A stretch of 64,000 nucleotides of DNA from contig NZ_VSJJ01000001.1 in assembly GCF_008369405.1 (NCBI RefSeq), positions 308,523-372,522 on the forward strand. Direction: 5' to 3'. The DNA is from Streptococcus cristatus (GTDB lineage: Bacteria; Bacillota; Bacilli; Lactobacillales; Streptococcaceae). Each line of letters opens with the position of its first letter. Positions within the stretch are counted from its first letter, which is position 1. This document shows, in pieces, positions 9,920 through 19,256 of this stretch. Under the pieces are notes generated by a model that was not told the DNA's origin, made no database searches, and was given only the letters and a program-made list of their open reading frames with translations. Both the position numbers and the translations under genes were made by a program.

Positions 9920-10095
9920 GAGAGTGGGACAGAAATCGGTAATTCGTTAGAATTCGATTTCGTCGTCCCACCTCCGCGCAGTTGAGTAGGGCTGTAAAAG
10001 CTGATGAAATCAGCGTAGTAGAGCCCACTCAACCACTGCGTCTTGCTCGACAATCCAAAGACAATTGAGAGGCTAGGACTTTTGTCCCAGCCTCG
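9920..10095. repeat. Three-hairpin intergenic repeat, family A, copy 1
   Basis: About 176 bases beginning GAGAGTGGGACAGAAATC and ending TTTTGTCCCAGCCTC. It is nearly identical to segments at 23025 and 24180. Three nested palindromes are visible: a 5' stem GTGGGAC...GTCCCAC enclosing GAAATCG/CGATTTC, a central stem GTTGAGT...ACTCAAC enclosing GCTGATGAAATCAGC, and a 3' hairpin GAGGCTAGGAC-TTTT-GTCCCAGCCTC (10069-10094). The outer ends are imperfect inverted repeats. It sits between convergent genes. Reading frames inside it repeat with the element and are not genes. Confidence 0.9.
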
Positions 10096-10102
10096 TAAAA
10101 GG

Positions 10103-11059
10103 TTATTTAGACTTGATATAGTTGATACCGTCTGCTTTCGGAGCAACAGCTTTACCAAAGAAGGCTGCAAGAACCACAATCGTCAAGACATATGGCGCAA
10201 TTTGCAGATAAACTGTTGGCACTTTTGAAAGAAGAGGCAACTGGTTTCCGATTACGGCCAAACTTTGAGAAGCTCCAAAGAAGAGACTTGCCAACATAGC
10301 GCCGATAGGACTCCATTTACCAAAAATCATGGCTGCCAAAGCGATGAAACCTGGACCTACGATAGTAGTCACAGCAAAGTTAACAGAGATTGACTGGGCA
10401 TAAATAGCTCCACCAATACCGCCGAGCAAACCAGAAATCATGACACCGCAATAACGCATGAGGTAAACATTGATTCCAAGTGTATCTGCTGCCTGCGGAT
10501 GCTCTCCGACTGAGCGAAGACGAAGTCCGAATTTTGTCTTAAACATGATAAACCAAGCGAGGAAAGAGAAGGCAACGGCCAAATATCCCATCAAACTTGT
10601 GTGTTTGAAGAAAATTTCTCCTATGACTGGAATATCAGACAAAATAGGAAAATCAAATTTACCAAATGAACGCTGAATATTGTCTGTTTGTCCCTTGTTA
10701 TAGATAGCTTTTACAAGAAAGACTGCCAAGGCTGGTGCTAGCAAGTTTAGAACCGTACCACTGACAACGTGGTCTGCGCGGAAGTTAATGGTTGCTACAG
10801 CATGGATAAGGGAGAAGAGCACTCCGACTAAACCAGCAGCAATCAAGGAGAGCCATGGAGTCAAGCTGCCAAAACTACTTTCGAAAGTCAGGTTAAAGAG
10901 AACGCCTGTAAATGCTCCCATTACCATGATACCTTCCAAGCCGACGTTAACGACTCCAGCATGCTCTGAATAAGCTCCACCAATACTTGTAAAAATCAAG
11001 GGAGCCGCATAAATCAGCATAGATGATACCAATAAACCTAATATCGTTACAATACTCAT
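10103..11059 (-). CDS. nupC: Nucleoside ABC transporter permease (NupC-type)
   Basis: 318-residue permease of the BPL/RbsC-like superfamily used by BmpA-type nucleoside importers. Many hydrophobic segments are visible, with the conserved HAGVVNVGLEGIMVMGAF near the N-terminus and RSVGEHPQAADTLGINV in the cytoplasmic loop that meets the ATPase. It is the last gene of the nucleoside operon, starting one base after the upstream permease stop, which implies co-translation. By homology to the Lactococcus nupABC and S. mutans rnsBACD systems it imports ribo- and deoxyribonucleosides. Repeat copy 1 lies just downstream. Confidence 0.88.
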   Translation of the reverse strand: MSIVTILGLLVSSMLIYAAPLIFTSIGGAYSEHAGVVNVGLEGIMVMGAFTGVLFNLTFESSFGSLTPWLSLIAAGLVGVLFSLIHAVATINFRADHVVSGTVLNLLAPALAVFLVKAIYNKGQTDNIQRSFGKFDFPILSDIPVIGEIFFKHTSLMGYLAVAFSFLAWFIMFKTKFGLRLRSVGEHPQAADTLGINVYLMRYCGVMISGLLGGIGGAIYAQSISVNFAVTTIVGPGFIALAAMIFGKWSPIGAMLASLFFGASQSLAVIGNQLPLLSKVPTVYLQIAPYVLTIVVLAAFFGKAVAPKADGINYIKSK

Positions 11060-11060
11060 C

Positions 11061-12155
11061 CTAGTTTCCTCCCTTCACTTTGTCAGCTTCTTGCTTATTA
11101 TTTTTAAACAATTCAAAGATTGCCTTACCAGTCAAACGCTCAATCAGGTAATGGGCGCTGACAAAGAAGATGATAGAAGCTGTTACAATATTGACCAATT
11201 CTGTCGGAATCTGAGCCACGTTCATACCTGGTGCACCAACACTCAGAACCGCAAAGAGGAAGGCTGCAAAGAGGATTCCAATTGGAGAGTTGGCAGCCAA
11301 GAGACTTACCGCCATACCATTGAAACCAACACTCAAGGAACTTCCTTGAACAAAGACATTCTGATAAGTTCCAAGTCCTTCTACTACTCCTCCAAGTCCT
11401 GCAAGAGCGCCAGAAATAATCATGGACAAGATAATGGTTCGTTTAGAAGACATACCTGCATACTCAGATGCATTTGGGTTAAGACCTACAGCACGGATTT
11501 CAAAACCAAGCGTTGTTTTCTTCAACATATACCAGATTAGTACGACTGCAATCAAGGCAAAGAAAATACCGATATTCATCCGAGAGTTGGCTGTCAGACT
11601 TCTCAACCATTCTGTTTGATAAATCGCATTAGCACCGACACGTTTACTAGAGTCAACACTTTGCATTACAGCCTTTGGAAAACTGCGTATAAAAGCATTT
11701 CCAACGAAGAGGACGATATAGTTCATCATAATGGTAACGATGACTTCACTCGTTCCTAAATAGGCACGCAGAACCCCTGGAATAGCACCAATAATCCCAC
11801 CAGCTACTGCTGCAATCACTACAGTTGCTAGCAACATCAGTGGACGAGGTAAGTCAGGGAAGGAAAGGGCAAACCAACCAGCTAGAATCCAGCCAGCCAA
11901 GGCTTGGCCCGGAAGTCCGACATTGAAAAATCCGGCCCGACTAGCAACGGCAAAACCCAAACCAATGAGAACTAGAGGTCCCATCGCCCGAGAAATTTCA
12001 CCCAAACTTCTCAAAGAACCGAATGCCGTTTTAAAGAGGGATTCATATCCCCAGATGGCATCATAGCCAAAGATAGCCATGACAATCGCTCCCAATAAAA
12101 TCCCTAAAAGAACTGAGATTAAGGGAACTGCGATCTGCTGTGTTTTTTTAGACAT
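11061..12155 (-). CDS. nupB: Nucleoside ABC transporter permease (NupB-type)
   Basis: First of the two paired permeases, 364 residues from the ATG at 12155 (MSKKTQQ). I chose this start because AAGGGAGA lies 6 bases upstream and it lies just past the ATPase stop; a longer reading to 12200 would overlap the ATPase gene. Hydrophobic segments start at about residue 8. The RAGFFNVGLPGQALAGW and RAVGLNPNASEYAGM motifs match the family and mirror those of NupC, as expected for a heterodimeric channel. Confidence 0.88.
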   Translation of the reverse strand: MSKKTQQIAVPLISVLLGILLGAIVMAIFGYDAIWGYESLFKTAFGSLRSLGEISRAMGPLVLIGLGFAVASRAGFFNVGLPGQALAGWILAGWFALSFPDLPRPLMLLATVVIAAVAGGIIGAIPGVLRAYLGTSEVIVTIMMNYIVLFVGNAFIRSFPKAVMQSVDSSKRVGANAIYQTEWLRSLTANSRMNIGIFFALIAVVLIWYMLKKTTLGFEIRAVGLNPNASEYAGMSSKRTIILSMIISGALAGLGGVVEGLGTYQNVFVQGSSLSVGFNGMAVSLLAANSPIGILFAAFLFAVLSVGAPGMNVAQIPTELVNIVTASIIFFVSAHYLIERLTGKAIFELFKNNKQEADKVKGGN

Positions 12156-12168
12156 TTGAATCTCCCTT

Positions 12169-13683
12169 CTAAATCTTACCACCAGCCATGAGAATACCAA
12201 GTTCTTGCTTATTGGTATTCTCTGGAGTCACAATTCCTTGAATCTTGCCATCATGGATAACGGCGATTCTGTCAGAAAGATTGAGTATTTCATCTAGCTC
12301 AAAGCTGACAACAAGAACTGCCTTGCCCTGAGTACGCTCCTCAATCAAGCGTTTATGGATGTACTCAATTGCTCCGACATCAAGTCCACGAGTTGGCTGG
12401 CTAACAATCAACAAATCTGGATCACGATCCACTTCCCGAGCAATGATAGCCTTCTGCTGGTTTCCTCCTGAGAGAGCTGAAGCAGGTACATACTCGCTAG
12501 CTGCCCGCACGTCAAACTCGTTCATCAGATTGCACGCGTAAGAGTAAATATTATTGTAGTTCAAGATGCCGTTTTTGCTGAGCGGCTCCTTATAGTAGGT
12601 CTGCAAAGCGATATTTTCAGAAATGGACATCTCCAGCACCAAACCATCACGATGGCGGTCTTCAGGTACGTGACTGACCTTCATCTCAGTAATCTGACGT
12701 GGTTTCTTACCGATCACAGACTCGTTCTTAATCAAAATATCGCCTGAGCTTACTTTTCTAAGTCCTGTAATGGCTTGAATCAACTCAGTCTGACCATTTC
12801 CATCAATTCCTGCAATCCCAACAATCTCACCTGCACGAACATCCAGAGAAAGTCCTTTAACAGCTGGAACACCACGATTTTCTTCAACAACAAGATTCTT
12901 GATTGAAAGGACCGTTTCTTGTGGATTAGCCGGCTTTTTCTCAGTCTTAAAGGAAACGGCACGTCCTACCATCATTTCAGCCAAATCTTGGTTGGTTGCA
13001 CCCGCAATTTCAACCGTTTCAATGGATTTTCCGCGACGAATAACCGTTACGCGGTCAGAAACTGCACGAATTTCATCCAGCTTATGGGTAATGAGAATGA
13101 TAGACTTACCTTCCTTGACCAAGTTTTTCATAATTTTCATCAATTCATCAATCTCAGCTGGCGTCAAAACAGCCGTCGGTTCGTCAAAGATGAGAATGTC
13201 TGCGCCACGGTAAAGTGTCTTTAAAATCTCAACACGCTGTTGAGCTCCGACCGAAATGTCCTCAATCTTGGCAGATGGATCAACCGACAAGCCATATTTC
13301 TTAGACAAACGCTTAATTTCTTGCGTAGCGCGTTTCAAGTCTAAGATACCATTTTTTGTAAGCTCACTTCCGAGGATGATATTTTCAGCAACAGTGAAGG
13401 CTTCCACGAGCATAAAGTGCTGATGCACCATTCCGATACCAAGTGAGGCTGCCTTTGATGGAGAGTCCAGCTTAACAGGCTTTCCATTGACTACAATCTC
13501 ACCACTAGTCGGCTCAAGCAGGCCGGCCAACATATTCATCAAGGTTGATTTCCCGGCACCATTTTCTCCTAAAAGGGCGTGAATTTCACCTTTTCGGAGT
13601 TGCAAATTGATTTTATCATTGGCTACAAATTCACCAAAAATTTTGGTAATTTCTCGCATTTCAATGACATTTTCATGTGTCAT
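12169..13683 (-). CDS. nupA: Nucleoside ABC transporter ATPase (NupA-type, two ABC domains)
   Basis: 504-residue tandem ATPase like the sugar importer RbsA/MglA. Domain 1 has Walker A GENGAGKST (39-47), signature SVGAQQRVEI and Walker B ILIFDEPT. Domain 2 has a reduced Walker A (GIDGNGQTE), signature LSGGNQQKAIIAREV and the B-site LLIVSQPT, in which the catalytic glutamate is replaced by Gln. This is the asymmetric pattern usual in the family. It lies between the lipoprotein gene and the permeases, separated from the lipoprotein by an internal terminator. Confidence 0.92.
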   Translation of the reverse strand: MTHENVIEMREITKIFGEFVANDKINLQLRKGEIHALLGENGAGKSTLMNMLAGLLEPTSGEIVVNGKPVKLDSPSKAASLGIGMVHQHFMLVEAFTVAENIILGSELTKNGILDLKRATQEIKRLSKKYGLSVDPSAKIEDISVGAQQRVEILKTLYRGADILIFDEPTAVLTPAEIDELMKIMKNLVKEGKSIILITHKLDEIRAVSDRVTVIRRGKSIETVEIAGATNQDLAEMMVGRAVSFKTEKKPANPQETVLSIKNLVVEENRGVPAVKGLSLDVRAGEIVGIAGIDGNGQTELIQAITGLRKVSSGDILIKNESVIGKKPRQITEMKVSHVPEDRHRDGLVLEMSISENIALQTYYKEPLSKNGILNYNNIYSYACNLMNEFDVRAASEYVPASALSGGNQQKAIIAREVDRDPDLLIVSQPTRGLDVGAIEYIHKRLIEERTQGKAVLVVSFELDEILNLSDRIAVIHDGKIQGIVTPENTNKQELGILMAGGKI

Positions 13684-13775
13684 GGCTCTTTCCTTTCCAG
13701 AATTTCATTTTATGTCGATCAAACCTCCTCGGACTCGTATCCTAGTAGGCCTAATCGATGTAAAGGCGTCAGAAT

Positions 13776-13811
13776 TGAAAAATGAGCGACCCAAGTAGGT
13801 CGGATCGCTCA
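13776..13811 (-). terminator. Internal terminator between bmpA and nupA
   Basis: Stem TGAGCGA / TCGCTCA with inner GACC/GGTC pairing, followed by five T on the minus strand and lying right after the bmpA stop. It probably lets only part of the transcripts continue into the ABC genes. Confidence 0.75.
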
Positions 13812-13819
13812 GCATTCAA

Positions 13820-14875
13820 TTATTTATCAGGAACTGTGATGCTACCGTCAAGGATTTTAGCTTTCACTTCTTCAACAGCTTTTTTAGCATCTTCAGAAAG
13901 ATTAGTTGTTGTCAAATCAACACCGCCGTCTTTCAAACCAAAGGTTACTGTTTTACCACCTGGGAATTTACCTTTAGCAGTTTGATTAGCGATGTCTTTG
14001 ACAGTCTTACCAACTTGTTTCAAGCTTGATGCCAAAACAAAGTTAGACTCTTTACCATCCTTAGACTTGTATTTACCTTCTTCAGTTTGGTCACGGTCAA
14101 CACCAAGTACCCAAACTTTTTCATCTTCATTTTTCTTCTCGTTCAAGTCTTTTGCTTCAGAGAAGACACCTGCACCAGTTCCACCAGCAACTTGGTAAAC
14201 CACATCTGCACCTGCAGCATATTGAGCAGCAGCAATTGTCTTACCTTTAGCAGCATCACCGAATGAGCCAGCATAGTCTACTTGAATCTTGATAGATGGG
14301 TCAACTGATTTCACACCGGCTTCAAAACCTTTTTCAAAACGTGTGATAACTGCGCTTTCTATACCACCTACGAAACCAACTTGTTTTGTCTTAGTAGTTT
14401 TTGCAGCTGCAACACCTGCAAGGTAAGCAGCTTCATTATCCGCAAAGACAGCTGAAGTAACGTTCTTTTGACCTTCAATCACATCATCGACGATAACGTA
14501 GTTAATCTCTGCATTGTCTTTTGCTGCAGATTCAACGGCATTACGAAGGGCAAAACCGATACCAAATACTAGGTTATAACCATCCGTAGCAGCTTGGTTT
14601 AGGTTGTTCGCGTATTGTGACTCATCGTTAGATTGGTAGTAAGTGTAGCCATTGTCTTTAGACAGACCGTTTTCTTTACCCCAAGCTTGGATACCTTCCC
14701 AAGCTGACTGGTTAAATGATTTATCATCTACACCACCAGTATCAGTTACGATAGCAGCTTTTAAATCAGTTTTAGCATCAGAGCTATCTGATTTAGACGC
14801 GCGATTCCCACATGCAGCAAGTCCGATTGCCGCGATAGACACTAGACCAAGACCTAGCCATTGTTTCTTGTTCAT
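13820..14875 (-). CDS. bmpA: BmpA-family nucleoside-binding lipoprotein
   Basis: 351-residue surface lipoprotein that binds nucleosides for the NupABC importer. The signal peptide ends in the lipobox LAAC with the lipidated cysteine at C22. The Med/BMP domain shows VTDTGGVDDKSFNQSAWEG and VYQVAGGTGAGVF, typical of purine/pyrimidine nucleoside receptors. The ribosome site is a strong AGGAGG. Stem-loops lie just upstream of the gene and a terminator just downstream, an arrangement that would make the binding protein more abundant than the permeases. Confidence 0.92.
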   Translation of the reverse strand: MNKKQWLGLGLVSIAAIGLAACGNRASKSDSSDAKTDLKAAIVTDTGGVDDKSFNQSAWEGIQAWGKENGLSKDNGYTYYQSNDESQYANNLNQAATDGYNLVFGIGFALRNAVESAAKDNAEINYVIVDDVIEGQKNVTSAVFADNEAAYLAGVAAAKTTKTKQVGFVGGIESAVITRFEKGFEAGVKSVDPSIKIQVDYAGSFGDAAKGKTIAAAQYAAGADVVYQVAGGTGAGVFSEAKDLNEKKNEDEKVWVLGVDRDQTEEGKYKSKDGKESNFVLASSLKQVGKTVKDIANQTAKGKFPGGKTVTFGLKDGGVDLTTTNLSEDAKKAVEEVKAKILDGSITVPDK

Positions 14876-14899
14876 TTCTGAACCTCCTATATAAGATGT

Positions 14900-14960
14900 G
14901 CAACTTAGTTGCGAGTTTAATTTTGGTCAGTTGACCAGCAACAGACTCAAGTTAAGTCTG
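14900..14960 (-). other. Stem-loop cluster between cdd and bmpA
   Basis: Three short palindromes are packed in 61 bases: GCAACTTAGTTGC (14900-14912, next to the bmpA ribosome site), TGGTCAGTTGACCA (14924-14937) and CAGACT...AGTCTG (14942-14960, overlapping the cdd stop). None is followed by a T-run, so RNA processing or stability sites, or a protein operator, are likelier than a terminator. Confidence 0.45.
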
Positions 14961-15336
14961 TAAAAGAGTATGGAAGTAACTCCTTGACCGTCATCACGAC
15001 CGTCGATTTATCTTTAGCGACCAAGGTCACTGGTAAATCCTGATTAAAAAACTCTGCCATTACTTGGCGGCAGGCACCACACGGGGAGATCGGTTTTTCC
15101 GTTTCTCCGTAAACAATTAATTCCTCAAAGTCTACAAAGCCTTCAGAAACAGCCTTAAAAATGGCCGTTCGTTCTGCACAATTGGTCAAGCCAAAACTAG
15201 CATTTTCGACATTGACACCTGTGAAGACTGCCCCATTTTTGGCTACTAAAACAGCTCCGACAGGGAAATGGGAATAAGGGACATAGGCATTCTTTGTGGT
15301 TTCGACAGCTAAATCAATCAACTCAGTAGTCGCCAT
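14947..15336 (-). CDS. cdd: Cytidine deaminase
   Basis: Zinc enzyme that deaminates cytidine and deoxycytidine to uridine and deoxyuridine. The protein is 129 residues from the ATG at 15336 ([10 protein letters not shown]), chosen because GGAGGGAGA precedes it and the length fits the small tetrameric class. The zinc cysteines are C53, C86 and C89 and the catalytic glutamate is E55, in NCAERTA and PCGACRQ. The start overlaps the end of deoC by 14 bases, giving coupled translation. Its product feeds the pyrimidine phosphorylase encoded upstream. Confidence 0.95.
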   Translation of the reverse strand: MATTELIDLAVETTKNAYVPYSHFPVGAVLVAKNGAVFTGVNVENASFGLTNCAERTAIFKAVSEGFVDFEELIVYGETEKPISPCGACRQVMAEFFNQDLPVTLVAKDKSTVVMTVKELLPYSFTDLT

Positions 15337-15985
15337 CGGCCACGTCTCCCTCCATAATTGCCACACCAGAGGATGCTCCAATGCGAGTAGCACCAGCCTC
15401 TATAAAGGCTAGAGCATCTTCGTAAGAACGAGCACCACCGGAAGCCTTGACTCCCATATCTGGCCCGACTGTCTTGCGCATCAAAGCTACATCCCTAACG
15501 GTTGCACCGCCGGTTGAAAAGCCTGTAGATGTCTTGACAAAATCCGCACCAGCTTTCTGAGCAATTTGGCAAGCTTTCACTTTCTCATCATCTGTCAAGA
15601 GGCAGGTTTCAATAATGACCTTAACCAAGGTTCCTTTGGCAGCTTCGACAACAGCCCGAATATCTTTTTCGACTAAGTCAAAATTTTGAGACTTTAGCGC
15701 ACCGATATTGATGACCATATCGATTTCATTCGCTCCGTTTCGGATGGCATCACTCGTTTCAAAAGCCTTGAGCTCCGGAGTATTCGCTCCCAGAGGAAAA
15801 CCAATGACCGTACAGACCTTAACATCTGTCCCTTTCAGTGATTGTGCAGCAAAACTTACCCAAGTCGGATTGACACAGACACTCGCAAAGTCGTATTTCT
15901 TTGCTTCCTCAATTAAGGTTTCAATCTGCTCCTGGCTTGCATCAGGTTTCAAAAGCGTATGATCAATGTATTTGTTTAGTTTCAT
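15323..15985 (-). CDS. deoC: Deoxyribose-phosphate aldolase
   Basis: Cleaves 2-deoxyribose 5-phosphate to glyceraldehyde 3-phosphate and acetaldehyde, so the sugar of salvaged deoxynucleosides enters glycolysis. The 220-residue TIM-barrel protein has the Schiff-base lysine K151 in DFVKTSTGF, the strand motif [13 protein letters not shown] and the phosphate-binding [13 protein letters not shown] / [13 protein letters not shown]. The ribosome site AGGAGAATC follows the pdp stop directly. In this operon it lies between the phosphorylase and cytidine deaminase genes. Confidence 0.96.
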   Translation of the reverse strand: MKLNKYIDHTLLKPDASQEQIETLIEEAKKYDFASVCVNPTWVSFAAQSLKGTDVKVCTVIGFPLGANTPELKAFETSDAIRNGANEIDMVINIGALKSQNFDLVEKDIRAVVEAAKGTLVKVIIETCLLTDDEKVKACQIAQKAGADFVKTSTGFSTGGATVRDVALMRKTVGPDMGVKASGGARSYEDALAFIEAGATRIGASSGVAIMEGDVADGDY

Positions 15986-16002
15986 GTTTGATTCTCCTAG
16001 AA

Positions 16003-17280
16003 TTAAGCGATAATTTCGATAATTTCGCTTGCTGCAACGCTTTCACTACCTATTTTAACATTTTTTTGGAATTCTGTAACTAGTTCTTGAGAAATTTTTT
16101 CATTTGCGTATATTTTTGCAACAATTTCCCCAATTTCGACTGTTTCTCCAACCTTCTTTTCGAACACTATTCCAGTTTCATAATCTAGTTCGTCAGATTT
16201 GACTGCTCGTCCTGCGCCTAACCTCATTACAAACAAACCAAATTCCATGGCTGGAAGCTCTGTGATACGACCAGATTGCTCTGCTCTCACTTCGGCCACA
16301 TAAGCCGCTTGGGATGGTCGATACAAGTCCTCTAGGTCACCACCTTGAGCCGCAATCATCTCTTCAAATTTTTTCAAAGCTGCTCCGTTTGTCAAATGTT
16401 CTCTGATTTCAGAAACTGATTTCTCGACATTAGCCAAATCAAGCATGATTTGAGCGAGCTCACAGATAAAGTCCGTAATATCCTCGCGTCCTTGTCCTTG
16501 AAGAATTTCCAGTGCTTCTAAGATTTCCAAACGATTGCCAATGCTAGTACCTAAAGGCTGACTCATATCCGTAATAACTGCAACCGTTCTGCGTCCGACT
16601 GCCTTACCCAAGTCTACCATAGTACGGGCTAGGACACGGGCATCCTCTAGATTTTTCATAAAGGCACCCTCACCAACGGTCACATCTAGCAAAATGCTGT
16701 CTGCACCAGCGGCGATTTTCTTGCTCATAACCGAGCTGGCAATCAAAGGAATCGTATCAACTGTAGCCGTCACATCACGCAGGGCATAGAGAAGCTTGTC
16801 TGCCTTGACCAGCTGGTCTGACTGACCGATGACGGATACACCAATATCCTGAACCTGCTTGATGAAGTCTTCCTGACTGCGCTCTACCTGGTAGCCTTTG
16901 ACAGACTCGAGCTTGTCTATGGTACCACCCGTATGCCCCAAGCCTCGTCCGCTCATCTTAGCAACGGGTACTCCAAAACTAGCTACTAGAGGAGCTAAGA
17001 TTAAGGTAACCTTATCTCCCACTCCACCAGTCGAATGCTTGTCGACCTTAATCCCTGAAATGGCTGACAAATCAAACTGCTGGCCTGTCCCCACCATGGC
17101 CATGGTCAAATCAGAAATTTCTCTAGTAGTCATTCCTTTAAAGTAAACAGCCATAGCAAAGGCTGACATCTGGTAATCTGGCACTGTTCCAGCTACATAC
17201 CCTTCAATCAGCCATTCAATCTCCTGACTGGACAATTCTAGTCCATCTCGCTTCTTTTGAATAATATCAACTGCCCGCAT
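16003..17280 (-). CDS. pdp: Pyrimidine-nucleoside phosphorylase
   Basis: Splits uridine, deoxyuridine and thymidine with phosphate to the base and (deoxy)ribose 1-phosphate. The 425-residue protein has the family signature [19 protein letters not shown] (about 109-127), the phosphate-site HSTGGVGDK and the C-terminal domain with [18 protein letters not shown]. It starts two bases after the methyltransferase stop, whose last codons supply the AAGGAGTG ribosome site, so the two are co-translated. The enzyme links the imported nucleosides to DeoC. Confidence 0.95.
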   Translation of the reverse strand: MRAVDIIQKKRDGLELSSQEIEWLIEGYVAGTVPDYQMSAFAMAVYFKGMTTREISDLTMAMVGTGQQFDLSAISGIKVDKHSTGGVGDKVTLILAPLVASFGVPVAKMSGRGLGHTGGTIDKLESVKGYQVERSQEDFIKQVQDIGVSVIGQSDQLVKADKLLYALRDVTATVDTIPLIASSVMSKKIAAGADSILLDVTVGEGAFMKNLEDARVLARTMVDLGKAVGRRTVAVITDMSQPLGTSIGNRLEILEALEILQGQGREDITDFICELAQIMLDLANVEKSVSEIREHLTNGAALKKFEEMIAAQGGDLEDLYRPSQAAYVAEVRAEQSGRITELPAMEFGLFVMRLGAGRAVKSDELDYETGIVFEKKVGETVEIGEIVAKIYANEKISQELVTEFQKNVKIGSESVAASEIIEIIA

Positions 17281-17282
17281 CT

Positions 17283-17870
17283 TTATTTCACACTCCTTAG
17301 GATATAATAGCCTTTATCCTTCTTGAGAGTCTCGCAGTTGCCAAACACTTCTTCCATCTTAGCTTTAGCACTGGGAGCTCCTTGTTTCTTTTGGATAACA
17401 ATCGTCAAATCCCCATCCGCTAACAAGTGTTCATAGCTACCTGAAATAACTTCATGCACCACCTGCTTACCGGCCCGAATCGGTGGATTGCTGATAATAT
17501 GATGAAATTGTCCGGTCACATGTTCATAAATATTGGACTGAAAAATATCTGCAGATACTTGGTTCGCATCCGCATTTTTTCTAGCCAAATCGAGCGCTCG
17601 CTGATTGATATCCACGAGAGTGACCTCCAACCCTTGCGCTTTAGCCAGAGTCAAGCCCAGTGTTCCATAACCGCAACCGACATCCAGCAATGTTTCTTTT
17701 TTGTTAAATTCCAAGGCAGACAACAAAACTCGACTGCCATAATCAATCATTTTTTTGCTAAAGACACCAGCATCCGTTAAAAAGGTCATCTGTTGTCCTA
17801 ATAGTTCCACTTTCAATTCATGAATGTCATGTTTGGCATCCGGATTTTCTGCAAAATACATTTTAGTCAT
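17283..17870 (-). CDS. Class I SAM-dependent methyltransferase (RsmC/YbxB-like)
   Basis: 195-residue methyltransferase with LLDVGCGYGTLGLTLAKA as SAM motif I, VDINQRALDLA as motif II and the ISNPPIRAGK tetrad (NPPI) typical of N2-guanine or RsmC-like enzymes. The N-terminal Y(F)AENPDAKHDIHEL is usual for the short Gram-positive homologues. Target RNA is unknown. It leads the nucleoside operon. No Shine-Dalgarno sequence precedes the ATG, and a -10 box lies only 6 bases ahead, so the message may be leaderless. Confidence 0.85.
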   Translation of the reverse strand: MTKMYFAENPDAKHDIHELKVELLGQQMTFLTDAGVFSKKMIDYGSRVLLSALEFNKKETLLDVGCGYGTLGLTLAKAQGLEVTLVDINQRALDLARKNADANQVSADIFQSNIYEHVTGQFHHIISNPPIRAGKQVVHEVISGSYEHLLADGDLTIVIQKKQGAPSAKAKMEEVFGNCETLKKDKGYYILRSVK

Positions 17871-17876
17871 AAAACC

Positions 17877-17906
17877 ATTTTATCATAAATTTTCTAGATT
17901 TGTAAA
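17877..17906 (-). promoter_or_regulatory. Promoter of the nucleoside operon, possibly leaderless
   Basis: On the minus strand TTTACA (17906-17901), 18 bp, TAAAAT (17882-17877), then six bases to the ATG. Transcription would start at or beside the A of the start codon. Confidence 0.4.
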
Positions 17907-17909
17907 TCG

Positions 17910-17938
17910 TTCTCATTTCTCAAAAAGTATGTTATACT
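17910..17938 (+). promoter_or_regulatory. Promoter of coaA
   Basis: TTCTCA (17910-17915), 17 bp, TATACT (17933-17938) with a TGn extension, 25 bases before the coaA ATG. Confidence 0.55.
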
Positions 17939-17963
17939 AAAATCCATCATATAGGAGTAACTT

Positions 17964-18884
17964 ATGACCAACGAATTTCTTCATTTTGAAAAAATCAGCC
18001 GCCACACTTGGCAGAATCTGCACCGTAAAAAAAATCCACCGCTCACCGAGTCCGAACTCAATTCTATCAAGAGTTTCAATGACGAAATCAGCCTGCAGGA
18101 TGTAACGGACGTCTATCTGCCTCTGACCAATCTTATCCAAATTTACAAACGTTCCAAAGAGGATCTCGCCTTTTCAAAAGGTATTTTTCTGCAAAAAGAA
18201 AGTAAAAGACAACCTTTTATTATCGGAGTTTCTGGTAGTGTTGCCGTTGGAAAATCAACGATTAGTCGCCTGCTGCAAATCCTTCTGTCACGAACTTTCA
18301 CAAATGCAACCGTTGAATTGGTGACGACCGATGGCTTCCTCTATCCCAATAAAACTTTGATTGAATCAGACATTTTAAATCGCAAGGGCTTCCCTGAAAG
18401 CTATAATATGGAACTTTTGCTGGATTTCTTAGACCGCATCAAAAATGGTCAAAACTATAAAATTCCTGTCTACTCGCACGAAATTTATGATATTGTCCCA
18501 AATGAAAAGCAGGAAATTAAGGCAGCTGACTTTGTCATCGTAGAAGGTATCAACGTTTTCCAAAATCCGCAAAATGAACGCCTTTATATGACTGACTTCT
18601 TCGACTTCTCTATCTATGTAGATGCCGAAGTCAAAAATATCGAGTCTTGGTATCTGGATCGCTTTAAAAAATTATTGGCACTAGCCAAGCACGACACGGA
18701 CAACTACTACCATCGCTTTACAACCCAGCCCGAAGAAGAAGTCATGGCACTTGCCCATAATATCTGGGAAACAATCAATCTGGTAAATCTGATAGACTAT
18801 ATCGAGCCAACACGTAACAGGGCCGAAGTGATTTTGCATAAGGCTAAAAATCATGAAATTGATGAAATCTATCTAAAAAAATAA
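17964..18884 (+). CDS. coaA: Pantothenate kinase, type I
   Basis: First step of coenzyme A synthesis: ATP-dependent phosphorylation of pantothenate. The 306-residue protein has the P-loop [12 protein letters not shown] (88-99), the substrate region TTDGFLYPN, the conserved RKGFPESYN and a late [15 protein letters not shown] strand. Length equals the bacterial CoaA class. TAGGAG precedes the ATG and an extended -10 promoter lies upstream. It is transcribed away from the nucleoside operon. Confidence 0.95.
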   Translation: MTNEFLHFEKISRHTWQNLHRKKNPPLTESELNSIKSFNDEISLQDVTDVYLPLTNLIQIYKRSKEDLAFSKGIFLQKESKRQPFIIGVSGSVAVGKSTISRLLQILLSRTFTNATVELVTTDGFLYPNKTLIESDILNRKGFPESYNMELLLDFLDRIKNGQNYKIPVYSHEIYDIVPNEKQEIKAADFVIVEGINVFQNPQNERLYMTDFFDFSIYVDAEVKNIESWYLDRFKKLLALAKHDTDNYYHRFTTQPEEEVMALAHNIWETINLVNLIDYIEPTRNRAEVILHKAKNHEIDEIYLKK

Positions 18885-18891
18885 TTTAGAC

Positions 18892-18920
18892 TTGTCAAAT
18901 CACAACTTTTCATATATAAT
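18892..18920 (+). promoter_or_regulatory. Promoter of rpsT
   Basis: TTGTCA (18892-18897), 17 bp, TATAAT (18915-18920): a near-consensus promoter, as expected for a ribosomal protein gene. Confidence 0.75.
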
Positions 18921-18954
18921 TAGATAGTTAGTATTTTCAATGGAGGTGAATAAC

Positions 18955-19191
18955 TTGGCAAACATTAAGTCAGCTATCAAACGCGCTGAATTGAACGTTA
19001 AACAAAACGAAAAAAACTCAGCTCAAAAATCAGCTATGCGTACTGCAATCAAAGCATTTGAAGCAAACCCGTCTGAAGAACTTTTCCGTGCTGCTAGCTC
19101 AGCTATCGATAAAGCAGAAACAAAAGGTTTGATCCACAAAAACAAAGCAAGCCGCGATAAAGCACGTCTTTCAGCTAAACTTGCTAAATAA
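18955..19191 (+). CDS. rpsT: Ribosomal protein bS20
   Basis: Small-subunit protein binding 16S rRNA, 78 residues, highly basic, starting [18 protein letters not shown] chose the TTG at 18955 rather than the ATG at 18940. GGAGGTG (18942-18948) lies 6 bases ahead of the TTG, and the ATG sits inside that ribosome site and would add residues not found in S20. TTG may limit translation in keeping with S20 autoregulation in other bacteria. It is monocistronic, with its own promoter and terminator. Confidence 0.95.
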
Positions 19192-19205
19192 TGCATCGCG
19201 CATAC

Positions 19206-19230
19206 AAAGGAGCTCCACGGAGCTTTTTTT
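19206..19230 (+). terminator. Terminator of rpsT
   Basis: AGCTC-CACG-GAGCT stem-loop followed by seven T. Confidence 0.85.
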
Positions 19231-19256
19231 GTTGTTCATTATAAAGGAGAATTTAT

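Noticed and set aside
9883..10179. Minus-strand reading frame of 98 codons in repeat copy 1
   Set aside because: The same peptide recurs at 24113-24313 because the DNA is repeated; no ribosome site, and the copies vary without regard to codons.
18940..18954. ATG start for rpsT five codons upstream
   Set aside because: That ATG overlaps the GGAGGTG ribosome site and would add residues absent from S20 proteins.
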